DNA from: Paradevosia sp036499825
Lineage (GTDB): Bacteria > Pseudomonadota > Alphaproteobacteria > Rhizobiales > Devosiaceae
Direction: 5' to 3'
Length of the DNA stretch: 64,000 nt
Assembly: GCA_036499825.1 (NCBI GenBank)
Contig: DASYCZ010000026.1
Span: forward strand, 1-64,000
Within the stretch, counting starts at the first letter, position 1, and every line of letters starts with the position of its first letter. Below, one piece after another: positions 19,574 through 28,008 of this stretch. The notes under the pieces were generated by a model. That model worked only from the letters and a program-made list of their open reading frames with translations, searched no databases and was not told the DNA's origin. The translations under genes were made by a program, and so were the position numbers.

Positions 19574-19649
19574 AGGCGCGCCTTTGCAAGCGGAGATTCG
19601 GAAACCCCATACAGCCCAAGTGTGGGGCACAATTCAAGCTTAAAGACGG

Positions 19650-19974
19650 TGAAGAAAAGTGCAGGCTTCTGTTGCCAGGTGCCTGCGAACCCCGCCTTCT
19701 ACCTGCAACAGCAGAAGGGCTTTAGATCGAGGACTCGCGCCGCATTACGCAGCGAGAGCGACCTCAGCATAGTTGTCATTGGCAACTACAAAATTGGTCC
19801 GATGACGGTGGTACCATACCGAGCGAAAACACACCCTTTACGCTCTCGTCGAGCCTATTTCGCCCCCAAGGCCACCTGCCGTGACAGGCGGGATTTTGGT
19901 GGAGGCGCCGGGTACTGCCCCCGGGTCCGATGAGTTTATTACGATAGCCATTTATCGCCATAGCCGTTGCCGGC
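19650..19974 (-). ncRNA. ssrA: Circularly permuted two-piece tmRNA
   Basis: tmRNA rescues stalled ribosomes and adds a proteolysis tag. On the minus strand the acceptor piece comes first and ends in CCA at 19899-19897; its T-arm is ccggg-ggcagta-cccgg. A 29-nt spacer (19896-19868) follows, then the coding piece starts with gggggcg (19867-19861). This pairs with cgcctcc of the acceptor piece to form a 7-bp acceptor stem with a G-U at the third pair, the alanine identity mark. The tag frame at 19783-19745 reads ANDNYAEVALAA then TAA. A pseudoknot-like element (ctgttgc...gcaacag) and a gcaggc/gcctgc stem with ttttctt end the gene. The exact ends of both mature pieces are inferred. Confidence 0.95.
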
Positions 19975-19980
19975 AGGACG

Positions 19981-20009
19981 AATATAAGCGTGATGAAGCG
20001 GCGATGCAA
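19981..20009 (-). promoter_or_regulatory. Promoter of ssrA
   Basis: On the minus strand TTGCAT (20009-20004) and TATATT (19986-19981) are separated by exactly 17 bases, a near-consensus sigma-70 promoter. Transcription would start near 19974, just upstream of the acceptor piece. Confidence 0.75.
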
Positions 20010-20101
20010 ATGCGCGCGCGCTGAATTCCCGGCTCAATCTCATCTGGACAATGGTTTGTGGCCTTGCGTCAAAGTGAGCAGAATCGGCTATCATGGCGGC
20101 C

Positions 20102-20896
20102 ATGAAAACCTATCTTCAGCTTCTCAGCGACATCCTCGAAAACGGCATCGATAAATCCGATCGCACGGGCACCGGGACGCGGTCGATGTTCGGTTATCAG
20201 ATGCGGTTCGACCTGACGGAAGGCTTTCCGCTGGTAACGACCAAGAAGCTGCATCTCAAATCCATCGTCTATGAACTGCTGTGGTTCCTGCGCGGGGACA
20301 CCAATGTGCGCTGGCTGCAGGAGCGCGGCGTCAAGATCTGGGACGAGTGGGCCGACGAAAACGGCGATCTGGGTCCGGTCTATGGTTCGCAATGGCGAAG
20401 CTGGCCGGCGCCGAACGGGCAGCATATCGACCAGATTGCCAATGTGGTCGAGGCCATCAGGACCAAGCCGGATTCACGGCGGCATATCGTTTCGGCATGG
20501 AACCCGGCCGAGGTTGATGAAATGGCGCTGCCGCCATGCCACTGCCTGTTTCAGTTCTACGTCGCCAATGGGCGGTTGAGCTGCCAGCTTTACCAGCGAT
20601 CGGCCGACAGTTTCCTGGGGGTGCCGTTCAACATCGCCTCTTATGCGCTGCTGACGCACATGATGGCGCAGGTGACGGGGCTGCAGGTGGGGGATTTCGT
20701 GCATACGCTCGGCGACGCGCATCTCTACTCCAATCACTTCGAGCAGGCCCGTCTGCAACTGACACGCGAGCCGCGGCCGCTGCCCAAGCTCGAACTCAAC
20801 AAGTCGATAAAAACGTTGGAAGACTTCACCTTTGAGGACATCCAGTTCGTCGGCTATGATCCGCATCCACACATCAAGGCCGAGGTTGCCGTATGA
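20102..20896 (+). CDS. thyA: Thymidylate synthase ThyA
   Basis: ThyA makes dTMP from dUMP with methylene-tetrahydrofolate, producing dihydrofolate that FolA (1.8 kb downstream) recycles. The product from 20102 has 264 residues, the same as the E. coli enzyme, and begins MKTYLQLLSDILENG; the ATG at 20093 would add three residues. Motifs: DRTGTGTRSMFG, the active-site cysteine in MALPPCHCLFQFY, and LYQRSADSFLGVPFNIASYA. The 3' end overlaps the next ATG by four bases. Confidence 0.97.
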   Translation: MKTYLQLLSDILENGIDKSDRTGTGTRSMFGYQMRFDLTEGFPLVTTKKLHLKSIVYELLWFLRGDTNVRWLQERGVKIWDEWADENGDLGPVYGSQWRSWPAPNGQHIDQIANVVEAIRTKPDSRRHIVSAWNPAEVDEMALPPCHCLFQFYVANGRLSCQLYQRSADSFLGVPFNIASYALLTHMMAQVTGLQVGDFVHTLGDAHLYSNHFEQARLQLTREPRPLPKLELNKSIKTLEDFTFEDIQFVGYDPHPHIKAEVAV

Positions 20897-21906
20897 AACT
20901 CGTTGGGTTGGGCTTGGCGCTTCTGGCGTTTGCAATGCCGTGCGCGTCGTTGGCTAACGACACCATGGCGACGCTTGGGACCGGTGGTCTGGTGTTCATC
21001 ACCAATGACGATATAGCCATGGCGTCGGAAGACCTGTCGATATCGCCGGAGCAGGTGAAGGTCGTCTACGAATTCGACAACAAGAGCGACAAGGACCAGC
21101 ATATCCTGGTGGCATTTCCCTTGCCGGACATTACCGGGGATGGCGACTTCATGGTCAGCATTCCGACCGAAGACGAGAAGAACATTTTCGGCTTCAAGAC
21201 GACGCTGAACGGCAAGCCGGTCGACGCCGTGCTGCATCAGTACGCGTTTTCGCTGGGTATCGATCAGACGGACTATCTCAAGGGTCTCGGCATTCCGCTG
21301 ACGCCCTACGGCACCGATACGCAGGACAAGATCAATGCCCTGCCGGATAGCGACAAGCAGGAACTCATCCATCGCGGCATGGTCATTGCCATGGACTACG
21401 ACGCCGGGCAGGGGCCCCAGACCGACTACACGCCGATCTGGACGTTGCGCTCGACCTATAGCTGGGAGGGCGATTTTCCGGCCGGGAAGTCGGAAGTGGT
21501 GCACACCTACGCGCCCAGCGTTGGCGGCACGACGGGCGTGACCTTCCTGACCGATGCCTATGACGGGTATGATCCGGCTCGGGAGTATAAGGAAAAGTAT
21601 TGCACAGACGATGACTTCATCAACGCCGTGAAAAAAACGGGCAAGAAAGAGACTGACGACTATATCAGCTATCCGTTCACCCAGAGCTGGATCTCCTATA
21701 TCTGGTCGACGGGCGCCAACTGGAACGGCGCGATCGGCAAGTTCCACCTGACCGTGGACAAAGGTTCACCGAACAATCTCATCTCTTTTTGCGGCGACAA
21801 CATCAAGAAGACCGGCCCCACGACCTTCGAAATGACTGCGACCGACTTCTCTCCGCCCTATGACCACGAGCTTGAGATTCTCATTCTCAACCGTTGGGAC
21901 GACTAG
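20893..21906 (+). CDS. Secreted DUF4424 protein
   Basis: This 337-residue periplasmic protein has a signal peptide (cleavage near CASLA-NDT) and the DUF4424 opening DTMATLGTGGLVF, followed by a beta-rich domain. Its function is unknown. It overlaps thyA by four bases and is followed 4 bases later by the MazG-like gene, so it is part of the thyA-folA transcript, although nothing in the protein suggests a nucleotide role. Confidence 0.85.
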   Translation: MKLVGLGLALLAFAMPCASLANDTMATLGTGGLVFITNDDIAMASEDLSISPEQVKVVYEFDNKSDKDQHILVAFPLPDITGDGDFMVSIPTEDEKNIFGFKTTLNGKPVDAVLHQYAFSLGIDQTDYLKGLGIPLTPYGTDTQDKINALPDSDKQELIHRGMVIAMDYDAGQGPQTDYTPIWTLRSTYSWEGDFPAGKSEVVHTYAPSVGGTTGVTFLTDAYDGYDPAREYKEKYCTDDDFINAVKKTGKKETDDYISYPFTQSWISYIWSTGANWNGAIGKFHLTVDKGSPNNLISFCGDNIKKTGPTTFEMTATDFSPPYDHELEILILNRWDD

Positions 21907-21910
21907 AGGG

Positions 21911-22249
21911 ATGGGAGGCACGGTCACCGAGCTTTCCGAGCGGATCGAGCAGGTTTCTCGCGGTTATGCCAGGCGCTGCAACATTGAGCGCAATGATGAC
22001 TGGTTCGTGCTGAAGCTGCAGGAAGAAGCGGGCGAGCTGGTTTCGGACTATCTGCGCCTGACCGGCAGGGGACGCGACAAGGGCCTCAGTGCGGATGAAG
22101 TGCGCGCGAACATGGCCGACGAGGCGGCGGACCTATTTGCACACGTGCTGCTGTTTTGCCGGCACAACGGCATAGACATTGAGTCCGCAGTCGACCGGAA
22201 GTGGTTCAGATATCTCGATAAACCCGCACCGGTGACTGCGGCCCCATGA
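21911..22249 (+). CDS. MazG-like / HisE-type pyrophosphohydrolase
   Basis: The 112-residue protein looks like an all-alpha NTP pyrophosphohydrolase of the MazG/PRA-PH superfamily. It has the acidic metal-binding pattern KLQEEAGELVSDYLR and, about 35 residues on, MADEAADLFAHVLLF, i.e. the ExxE...ExxD arrangement. The substrate is unknown; removal of non-canonical nucleotides is a reasonable guess beside thyA and folA. The ATG follows the DUF4424 stop by 4 bases, probably read by coupling. Its stop overlaps the GNAT start by four bases. Confidence 0.8.
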   Translation: MGGTVTELSERIEQVSRGYARRCNIERNDDWFVLKLQEEAGELVSDYLRLTGRGRDKGLSADEVRANMADEAADLFAHVLLFCRHNGIDIESAVDRKWFRYLDKPAPVTAAP

Positions 22250-22725
22250 CGCTTTCCATTCGCGGCACCACGGCCGCCGACGTATCGCTGATCCTGAAGT
22301 TCATCATGGACCTGGCGGTCTATGAGAAGCTTGAGCATGAGGCGCAGGCGACCCCGGAGGATATCGCCGAAAATCTTTTCGGGGCCAATCCCAAAGTCTT
22401 CTGCGAAATCGCCGAATGGGACGGCGAGCCGGTTGGCTTCGCGCTCTGGTACTACACTTTTTCCACCTTTCAGGGCCTTCACGGCATCTGGCTGGAAGAC
22501 CTGTTCGTCGATCCAGTGGTGCGCGGCAGGGGGATCGGCAAGGCGCTGCTGCGGCATCTCGCCCAGCGATGCCTGCGTAAAAAGCTGGGGCGGCTCGAAT
22601 GGGCTGTGCTCGACTGGAATGCGCCCTCGATCGCGTTCTATGAATCGCAGGGCGCGATCTTCATGGATGATTGGCGGCGCTGCCGGGTGACCGAGGACGC
22701 GCTGGAGCGACTGGGAGCGGCATGA
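22246..22725 (+). CDS. GNAT N-acetyltransferase (diamine acetyltransferase-like)
   Basis: This 159-residue acetyltransferase has the acetyl-CoA loop VVRGRGIGKALL preceded by GIWLEDLFVDP, and the C-terminal LDWNAPSIAFYESQGA, the pattern of spermidine/spermine or thialysine acetyltransferases. The substrate is inferred only. It is embedded in the thyA-folA cluster with four-base overlaps on both sides. Confidence 0.88.
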   Translation: MTLSIRGTTAADVSLILKFIMDLAVYEKLEHEAQATPEDIAENLFGANPKVFCEIAEWDGEPVGFALWYYTFSTFQGLHGIWLEDLFVDPVVRGRGIGKALLRHLAQRCLRKKLGRLEWAVLDWNAPSIAFYESQGAIFMDDWRRCRVTEDALERLGAA

Positions 22726-23246
22726 CCATCTTGATTTCCATGATCGCGGCCGTAGCGACGAATGGCGTTATCGGCAACGACAATGTGATGCCCTGGCGTC
22801 TTCCCTCGGATTTTGCCTTTTTCAAGCGCACCACCATGGGCAAGCCGCTGATCATGGGCCGCAAGACCTTCGAGAGCATCGGCAAACCGCTGCCGGGGCG
22901 GATCAATATCGTGGTGACGCGGCAGGAAGGCTATCAGCCGGACGGCGTGCTGGTGTTCGACAGCCTTGCGGCGGCGCTGGAGCATGCCGAGGCGCTGGCG
23001 CGGGCGGACGGGCACGACGAGGTGTTCATCGGGGGCGGTGCGACGATCTATAACGAGGCCATGCCGCGCGCGGACAGGCTCTACATCACTCATGTCGACC
23101 TGTCGCCAGAGGGCGATACGGTGTTCCCCACCATCGATCCGACCGTGTGGACGGTGGTCGAGGAGCCCGAGATTTTGTTAACCGGAAAAGACACTGCCGC
23201 CTTCCGAACCAAGGTTTACGAGCGACGTGCGGCGGCGGCGCATTGA
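22722..23246 (+). CDS. folA: Dihydrofolate reductase
   Basis: FolA reduces dihydrofolate to tetrahydrofolate with NADPH, closing the cycle opened by ThyA. The 174 residues show the family opening SMIAAVATNGVIGNDNVMPW, the substrate/cofactor segment LPSDFAFFKRTTMGKP, MGRKTFESIGKPLPGR and FIGGGATIY. It starts at the ATG that overlaps the GNAT stop. The stop lies at the -35 of the hflKC promoter. Confidence 0.96.
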   Translation: MTILISMIAAVATNGVIGNDNVMPWRLPSDFAFFKRTTMGKPLIMGRKTFESIGKPLPGRINIVVTRQEGYQPDGVLVFDSLAAALEHAEALARADGHDEVFIGGGATIYNEAMPRADRLYITHVDLSPEGDTVFPTIDPTVWTVVEEPEILLTGKDTAAFRTKVYERRAAAAH

Positions 23247-23274
23247 TCGTCATCGGCGGCTTCCCTATATAGGG
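23243..23274 (+). promoter_or_regulatory. hflKC promoter with palindromic -10 region
   Basis: TTGATC (23243-23248) and TATATA (23266-23271) are separated by 17 bases. The -10 lies in a perfect 12-base palindrome, ccctatataggg (23263-23274). It fits a sigma-70 promoter for hflK, whose start is 34 bases further on; the palindrome may also be a regulator site. Confidence 0.65.
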
Positions 23275-23307
23275 CGGCAATATTCGCCAGCGACCGGAAG
23301 GTAAGTG

Positions 23308-24441
23308 ATGCCCTGGGATAATAATACGGGTGGAGGCGGCCGCAACAATAACGGTGGTCCGTGGGGTCAGGCGCCGCAGGGCGGCGGACCACGTCGCGGC
23401 GGCACGCCAAACCTCGAGGACATCCTCAATCGCGGTCGTGACAGCCTCCAGGGCGGCATTCCAGGTGGACGCTGGGCCATTGTGGGCGTCATCGCCGTCA
23501 TCGTGGTATTCTGGCTGCTCAACGCCATCTACACGGTGTCGCCCCAGGAAGTGGGCGTGAAGCTCCGCTTCGGCAAGCCGTTCGAGACCAGCGAGCCGGG
23601 CCTGCATTTCATGCTGTGGCCGATCGAAAGCGTCGAGAAGGTTTCCATCACCGAAAACCAGACGGAAATCGGCACGGTCAATACGAATTCCAGCCGCAAT
23701 GCGCGCGACGAGGGCACCATGCTCTCGGCCGATCAGAACATCGTGGATGTGAAGTTCTCCGTCCTTTGGTCCGTCGCCGATCCCACCGCCTATCTCTTCA
23801 ATGTCCGCGATCCGGACGAAATGGTGCGCGGTGCCGGTGAGAGCGCCATGCGCGAAGTGGTCGGCCGTCGTCCGGCGCAGGACATCTATCGCGACAAGCG
23901 CGCCGAAATCGCGTTGGAGGTGCAGCAGATTACGCAGCGCATCCTGGACGACTACCAGCTCGGCGTCCGCGTGGCGCAGATCGCCATCGAAAACGTGGCG
24001 CCGCCATCGGAAGTGGCCGACGCGTTCGATGAAGTGCAGCGTGCCGAGCAGGATCAGGAACGCTTCCAGCAGGAAGCCCGCCAGTATTCCAACACGCTTC
24101 TGGGTGATGCCCGCGGGCAGGCGGCGCAGATGCGTGAAGACGCCGCGGCCTACAAGGATCGTGTCGTCAAGGAAGCCGAAGGCGCCGCGGCCCGGTTCAC
24201 TTCGGTCTATGGCGAATATATCAAGGCGCCGGAAGTGACCCGTCGCCGCATCTATCTCGAAACCATGGAGCAGGTGCTCGGCGGTTCGCAGAAGGTGATC
24301 GTCGATGATAATGGGCAGGGGGTCATACCCTACCTGCCGTTGCCCGGCTTGCGGGCCGGGGCGGTGGCGCCCCCGCCATTGACTCCCTCGACAGCCAGCA
24401 GTTCGACCACCACGACGTCCAACACCAGCGTGGGGAACTGA
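23308..24441 (+). CDS. hflK: FtsH modulator HflK
   Basis: HflK forms with HflC a large SPFH-domain cage around the FtsH protease in the inner membrane and moderates its activity. The 377-residue product has a Gly/Asn-rich cytoplasmic N-terminus, one membrane segment (about residues 55-75) and the SPFH/Band 7 domain (NAIYTVSPQEVGVKLRFGKP, then DVKFSVLWSVADPTAYLF), a coiled-coil (EVQRAEQDQERFQQEARQ) and a Ser/Thr/Pro tail. The ATG at 23308 has GGAAGG seven bases upstream; the GTG at 23305 is less likely. Confidence 0.94.
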   Translation: MPWDNNTGGGGRNNNGGPWGQAPQGGGPRRGGTPNLEDILNRGRDSLQGGIPGGRWAIVGVIAVIVVFWLLNAIYTVSPQEVGVKLRFGKPFETSEPGLHFMLWPIESVEKVSITENQTEIGTVNTNSSRNARDEGTMLSADQNIVDVKFSVLWSVADPTAYLFNVRDPDEMVRGAGESAMREVVGRRPAQDIYRDKRAEIALEVQQITQRILDDYQLGVRVAQIAIENVAPPSEVADAFDEVQRAEQDQERFQQEARQYSNTLLGDARGQAAQMREDAAAYKDRVVKEAEGAAARFTSVYGEYIKAPEVTRRRIYLETMEQVLGGSQKVIVDDNGQGVIPYLPLPGLRAGAVAPPPLTPSTASSSTTTTSNTSVGN

Positions 24442-24444
24442 GCC

Positions 24445-25416
24445 ATGAACCGTCTCATCGTCATCGGTATCGGGGCTCTCGTTGTGCTCTACCTGCTGTT
24501 CTCGTCGATCTATGTGGTCAATGAACGCGAACAGGCCATCGTCATGCGCTTTGGTCAGATCACCGACGTGCACAAGGACCCGGGCATCTATTTCAAGATA
24601 CCGACCCAGCTGATCGACACTGTGCAGATCGTCGAAGATCGCCTGCTGCGCTATGATATCGCCAATATGCGGCTGCAGGTCTCGGGCGGGCAGTTCTATA
24701 TCGTGGATGCGTTCCTCACTTACCGCATCACCGATCCCCGGTTGTTCCGCGAACGCGCGCAGGGCGAGTTGCGCATAGCCGAGCAACGCATCGCGACACG
24801 CTTCGATTCGGCATTGCGTCAGGTCTATGGCCTGCGTGACTTCAACGCTGCGCTTTCGGCGCAGCGGCCGCAGATGATGGCGGAAGCCCGCGACCTCATT
24901 AAGCCGGACATGGCGGAATTGGGTATCGACGTCGTCGACGTTCGTATCCTGCGGACGGACCTCACGCCGGAAGTCTCGTCGCAGACTTATGAGCGCATGA
25001 AGGCGGAGCGTCTGGCCGAGGCGGCACTGCTGCGCGCCAAGGGCCAGGAAGCCGCGCAAAGCCTCAGGGCTATCGCCGACCGCCAGAAGGTCGAGATCGT
25101 GGCTTCGGCCCGCCGTGATGCCGAAGTGCTGCGCGGTGAGGGTGACGCCCAGCGGAGCGCGGTGTTCGCCGATGCCTATGGCAAGGATCCGGACTTCTTC
25201 CAGTTCTACCGGTCGATGGAATCCTACAAGACGGCGCTTGGTGGCAACGGTACCACGATGGTGCTGTCGCCGAAGTCGGAGTTCTTCCAGTATTTCGGCA
25301 CGGACGGCGGCGCCACTAACCCGCCGGCATCGGCAAGCACGGCGCCTGCAACCCCACCGGCCATTTCGGCGCCTCTTCCACCGGCTAGCGTCCCGGCGGC
25401 GCCGAGTGCACAGTGA
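24445..25416 (+). CDS. hflC: FtsH modulator HflC
   Basis: HflC is the partner of HflK in the FtsH holoenzyme. It starts 3 bases after the hflK stop. The 323 residues begin with a membrane anchor (VIGIGALVVLYLLFSSIYVV), followed by the SPFH domain (VNEREQAIVMRFGQI) and the coiled-coil with MKAERLAEAALLRAKGQEAA. An Ala/Pro-rich tail of about 40 residues, not part of the core family, ends the protein. The stop overlaps the start of the next gene. Confidence 0.94.
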   Translation: MNRLIVIGIGALVVLYLLFSSIYVVNEREQAIVMRFGQITDVHKDPGIYFKIPTQLIDTVQIVEDRLLRYDIANMRLQVSGGQFYIVDAFLTYRITDPRLFRERAQGELRIAEQRIATRFDSALRQVYGLRDFNAALSAQRPQMMAEARDLIKPDMAELGIDVVDVRILRTDLTPEVSSQTYERMKAERLAEAALLRAKGQEAAQSLRAIADRQKVEIVASARRDAEVLRGEGDAQRSAVFADAYGKDPDFFQFYRSMESYKTALGGNGTTMVLSPKSEFFQYFGTDGGATNPPASASTAPATPPAISAPLPPASVPAAPSAQ

Positions 25417-25598
25417 CTGACTTCGTTTCGGCAGTAGCGCTTGCTATCATCATCCTGGGATTGGCCCATGCGGCCTTTCCCGCCCAGATGAAGCGGGCGG
25501 CGCTGTGGTTGCATGCACTGCCGATATCAACACTACGTGCAGTTGCTTTGGCTTGCGCTGCGGGCGGACTTATCCTCCTGTGGCTAGCCAGAGGATGA
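25413..25598 (+). CDS. DUF2065 small membrane protein (YjeT-like)
   Basis: This is a 61-residue protein with two hydrophobic segments (VSAVALAIIILGLAHAAF and VALACAAGGLILLWLA), matching the DUF2065/YjeT family that often follows hflC. Function unknown; the position suggests an accessory role with HflKC or FtsH. The GTG start overlaps the hflC stop by four bases. Confidence 0.85.
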   Translation: MTDFVSAVALAIIILGLAHAAFPAQMKRAALWLHALPISTLRAVALACAAGGLILLWLARG

Positions 25599-25615
25599 AC
25601 GAGGCCGCGAGATAG

Positions 25616-27103
25616 ATGTTGCAGGTGTCCCGTCGCGCGATACAGGTCATTGTGGTGGTGGCCGTCATCGGTTTGATGGCAACGCCGGGGCTTGCGGCAT
25701 CCGTCATCATGCAGGGACCGGCCTCGGTTTCCAATCTGGCCAAGGAACTGTCGCCGGCAGTGGTCAATATCAGCTCCACGCGCCACGTTCCGGGCGGCAC
25801 CGGCGAATCCTTTCCCACGGCGCCCGATGGCTCCCCACTCGGCGATCTCTTCGACAATCTCAACCCCAATCACGGGCAGGGACCGGAGGCCGAACAGGAG
25901 GCTGAGAGCCTGGGTTCCGGCTTCATCATCAAGTCCGAAGGCATCATCGTCACCAATAACCACGTGATCGATGGCGCCGACGATATCGTGGTCTTCCTGA
26001 CCGATGGCACAAGGCTGCCCGCCAAGGTCATCGGCGCGGACGACAAGACCGATCTGGCGGTGTTGAAGGTCGATGCCGGCCACGCATTGCCCTTCGTCAA
26101 GTTTGGCGACAGCGACTCTGCCGATGTCGGCGACTGGGTGATGGCCATCGGCAATCCGTTTGGCCTGGGTGGCTCGGTAACCCTAGGCATCGTGTCGGCG
26201 CGCAATCGCGACATCAATTCCGGGCCGTATGACAATTTCATCCAGACCGACGCCGCCATCAATCAGGGTAATTCGGGCGGACCGCTGTTCGACATGGATG
26301 GCAAGGTGGTGGGCATCAATACCGCCATCATCGCCCGCGCCGGCTCGTCGCTCGGCATAGGCTTCGCTGTGCCGGTCAATCTGGCGCGTCCGGTCATTGA
26401 GCAACTGGCCGAGTATGGCGAGACGCGGCGTGGCTGGCTGGGCGTCGGCATCCAGGAAGTGACCGACGATATCGCCGCCAGCCTCAGCCGGCCGAACACC
26501 AACGGCGCCATCGTCGTCGATGTCACCAAGGGCGGCCCGGCCGACGGCGTGCTGGAGCAGGGCGACCTGATCCTGCAGTTCGATGGCAAGGCGGTAGAGA
26601 AGATGCGTGATCTGCCGCGCCTGGTGGCCGAGACGGCGGTTGGCAAGGCCGTGAAACTGGATGTGCTGCGCAACGGCAAGTCCCAGGTTTTCGGTATTAC
26701 GCTGGGCCGGCTGGAAGTCGGTGAACAGCAGATCGCGGCGGCCGAGCAGCCGCCGAGCACGGGGCCCGATGCTCCTGATGAGCTCATCGGCCCGGCTCCG
26801 GGCCTGCCCGAACTCATGGGGTTTGATGTGGCGCCGCTGGATGCGGCGTTACGCAAGGAATATGCCGTGCCCGATGAAGCCAATGGCGTGATCGTCACGA
26901 CGGTCAAGGCCCAGAGCGATGCCGAGGAAAAGGGCATGACGCCGGGCCTCGTCATCAGCGAGGTCAATCAGCAGCCGATCAAGACCGTCGCCGATATCAC
27001 CTCGCTGGTCGATGTCGCCAAAGAGGCCGGGCGGCCGGCCGTGCTGTTCAAGGTCACCGACGCCACCAAGGCCAGCCGCTTCATCGCGGTGCGGATCGAG
27101 TAG
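25616..27103 (+). CDS. degP: Periplasmic Do-family serine protease DegP
   Basis: DegP/DegQ-type proteases degrade or refold damaged envelope proteins. The 495-residue precursor has a signal peptide ending ATPGLAA, a trypsin-like domain with the catalytic triad His in TNNHVIDGAD, Asp in DKTDLAVLKV and Ser in NQGNSGGPLF, and two PDZ domains (GWLGVGIQEV onward, and the last 95 residues). It ends the hflK-hflC-DUF2065-degP cluster, whose members all serve membrane protein quality control. Its 3' end is only 5 bases from the convergent serB stop. Confidence 0.94.
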   Translation: MLQVSRRAIQVIVVVAVIGLMATPGLAASVIMQGPASVSNLAKELSPAVVNISSTRHVPGGTGESFPTAPDGSPLGDLFDNLNPNHGQGPEAEQEAESLGSGFIIKSEGIIVTNNHVIDGADDIVVFLTDGTRLPAKVIGADDKTDLAVLKVDAGHALPFVKFGDSDSADVGDWVMAIGNPFGLGGSVTLGIVSARNRDINSGPYDNFIQTDAAINQGNSGGPLFDMDGKVVGINTAIIARAGSSLGIGFAVPVNLARPVIEQLAEYGETRRGWLGVGIQEVTDDIAASLSRPNTNGAIVVDVTKGGPADGVLEQGDLILQFDGKAVEKMRDLPRLVAETAVGKAVKLDVLRNGKSQVFGITLGRLEVGEQQIAAAEQPPSTGPDAPDELIGPAPGLPELMGFDVAPLDAALRKEYAVPDEANGVIVTTVKAQSDAEEKGMTPGLVISEVNQQPIKTVADITSLVDVAKEAGRPAVLFKVTDATKASRFIAVRIE

Positions 27104-27108
27104 TCCGC

Positions 27109-27981
27109 CTAGCGGACGAAGTCCTCGTCCGCATAGCCCTGCAGATAGAGCAGGGCGGTGAGGTCGCCATGATCGATACGGATCTGGGCCTGGGCAGCCA
27201 CGACCGGCTTGGCATGCAGGGCAACGCCCATGCCGGATGCCTTGATCATTTCGAGATCGTTGGCGCCGTCGCCAACCGCCAGGGTCGCGGCCAGCGGCAG
27301 ATCGCGTTCGGCGGCGAGCGTGTTCAGGCGCGTCAGTTTGGTGGTCTTGTCGACGATGGGGCGAGAGACAGTGCCGCTCAAGACTTCGCCTTCGAATTCG
27401 AGGACATTGGCGGTGGCTTCGTCGAAGCCGATGCGCTTGGCGAAATAGTCGGCAAAGAACGTGAAGCCGCCGGAGATCAGGGCCGTATAGGCGCCATAGG
27501 CCTTCATGGTCTGCACGAGCGCGCGGCCGCCGGGCGCGAGGGTGATGCGTTCGCGACGGACTTCTTCGATGGTGGCGCGGGCGAGGCCCTTGAGCAGGGC
27601 GACGCGCGTATCGAGCGCCTGCGCGAAGTCGAGTTCACCGTTCATGGCACGCGCCGTGATCTCGGCGACCTGTGCCTTGATGCCGATGGCGTCGGCGAGC
27701 TCGTCTATGCACTCCTCGTTGATCATGGTGGAATCCATGTCGGCGATGAGGATTTTCTTGCGCCGATTGGCGAGCGGGACGACCGCCGCATCGATGGGGG
27801 CAGTGCCGATCAACGAGCGCGCAATTTCGAGGGCATCGGTTGACTTCGGTTCGATGATCTCGCAGGCAATGCGCTGGTGCAGCCAGTTGACCTCACCCCC
27901 GGTTTCGCGCTGCACGGCGGCGATCAACGCGTAGTCGAGCGCCGGTTCGGCGGGATTGGCGATGAGGCAAAGAACCGACAT
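27109..27981 (-). CDS. serB: Phosphoserine phosphatase SerB
   Basis: SerB removes phosphate from phosphoserine in the last step of serine synthesis. The 290-residue protein has an N-terminal ACT-like region and a HAD phosphatase domain with the nucleophile motif ILIADMDSTMINEECIDEL, the Ser motif ALISGGFTFFAD, the lysine in DKTTKLTRL and the acidic motif VGDGANDLEMI. The start at 27981 (MSVLCLIANP) fits the family. It is divergent from miaA, with only 27 bases between the two start codons. Confidence 0.95.
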   Translation of the reverse strand: MSVLCLIANPAEPALDYALIAAVQRETGGEVNWLHQRIACEIIEPKSTDALEIARSLIGTAPIDAAVVPLANRRKKILIADMDSTMINEECIDELADAIGIKAQVAEITARAMNGELDFAQALDTRVALLKGLARATIEEVRRERITLAPGGRALVQTMKAYGAYTALISGGFTFFADYFAKRIGFDEATANVLEFEGEVLSGTVSRPIVDKTTKLTRLNTLAAERDLPLAATLAVGDGANDLEMIKASGMGVALHAKPVVAAQAQIRIDHGDLTALLYLQGYADEDFVR

Positions 27982-28008
27982 GGGCGAGACCGGGACGATG
28001 GAATTGGA

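Noticed and set aside
19776..20009. A 77-codon minus-strand frame upstream of sspB
   Set aside because: It covers the ssrA promoter, acceptor piece and spacer; the RNA structure explains the sequence.
23086..25059. A 657-codon minus-strand open frame opposite folA, hflK and hflC
   Set aside because: His/Arg/Asp-rich nonsense composition and complete overlap with conserved genes in the other strand.
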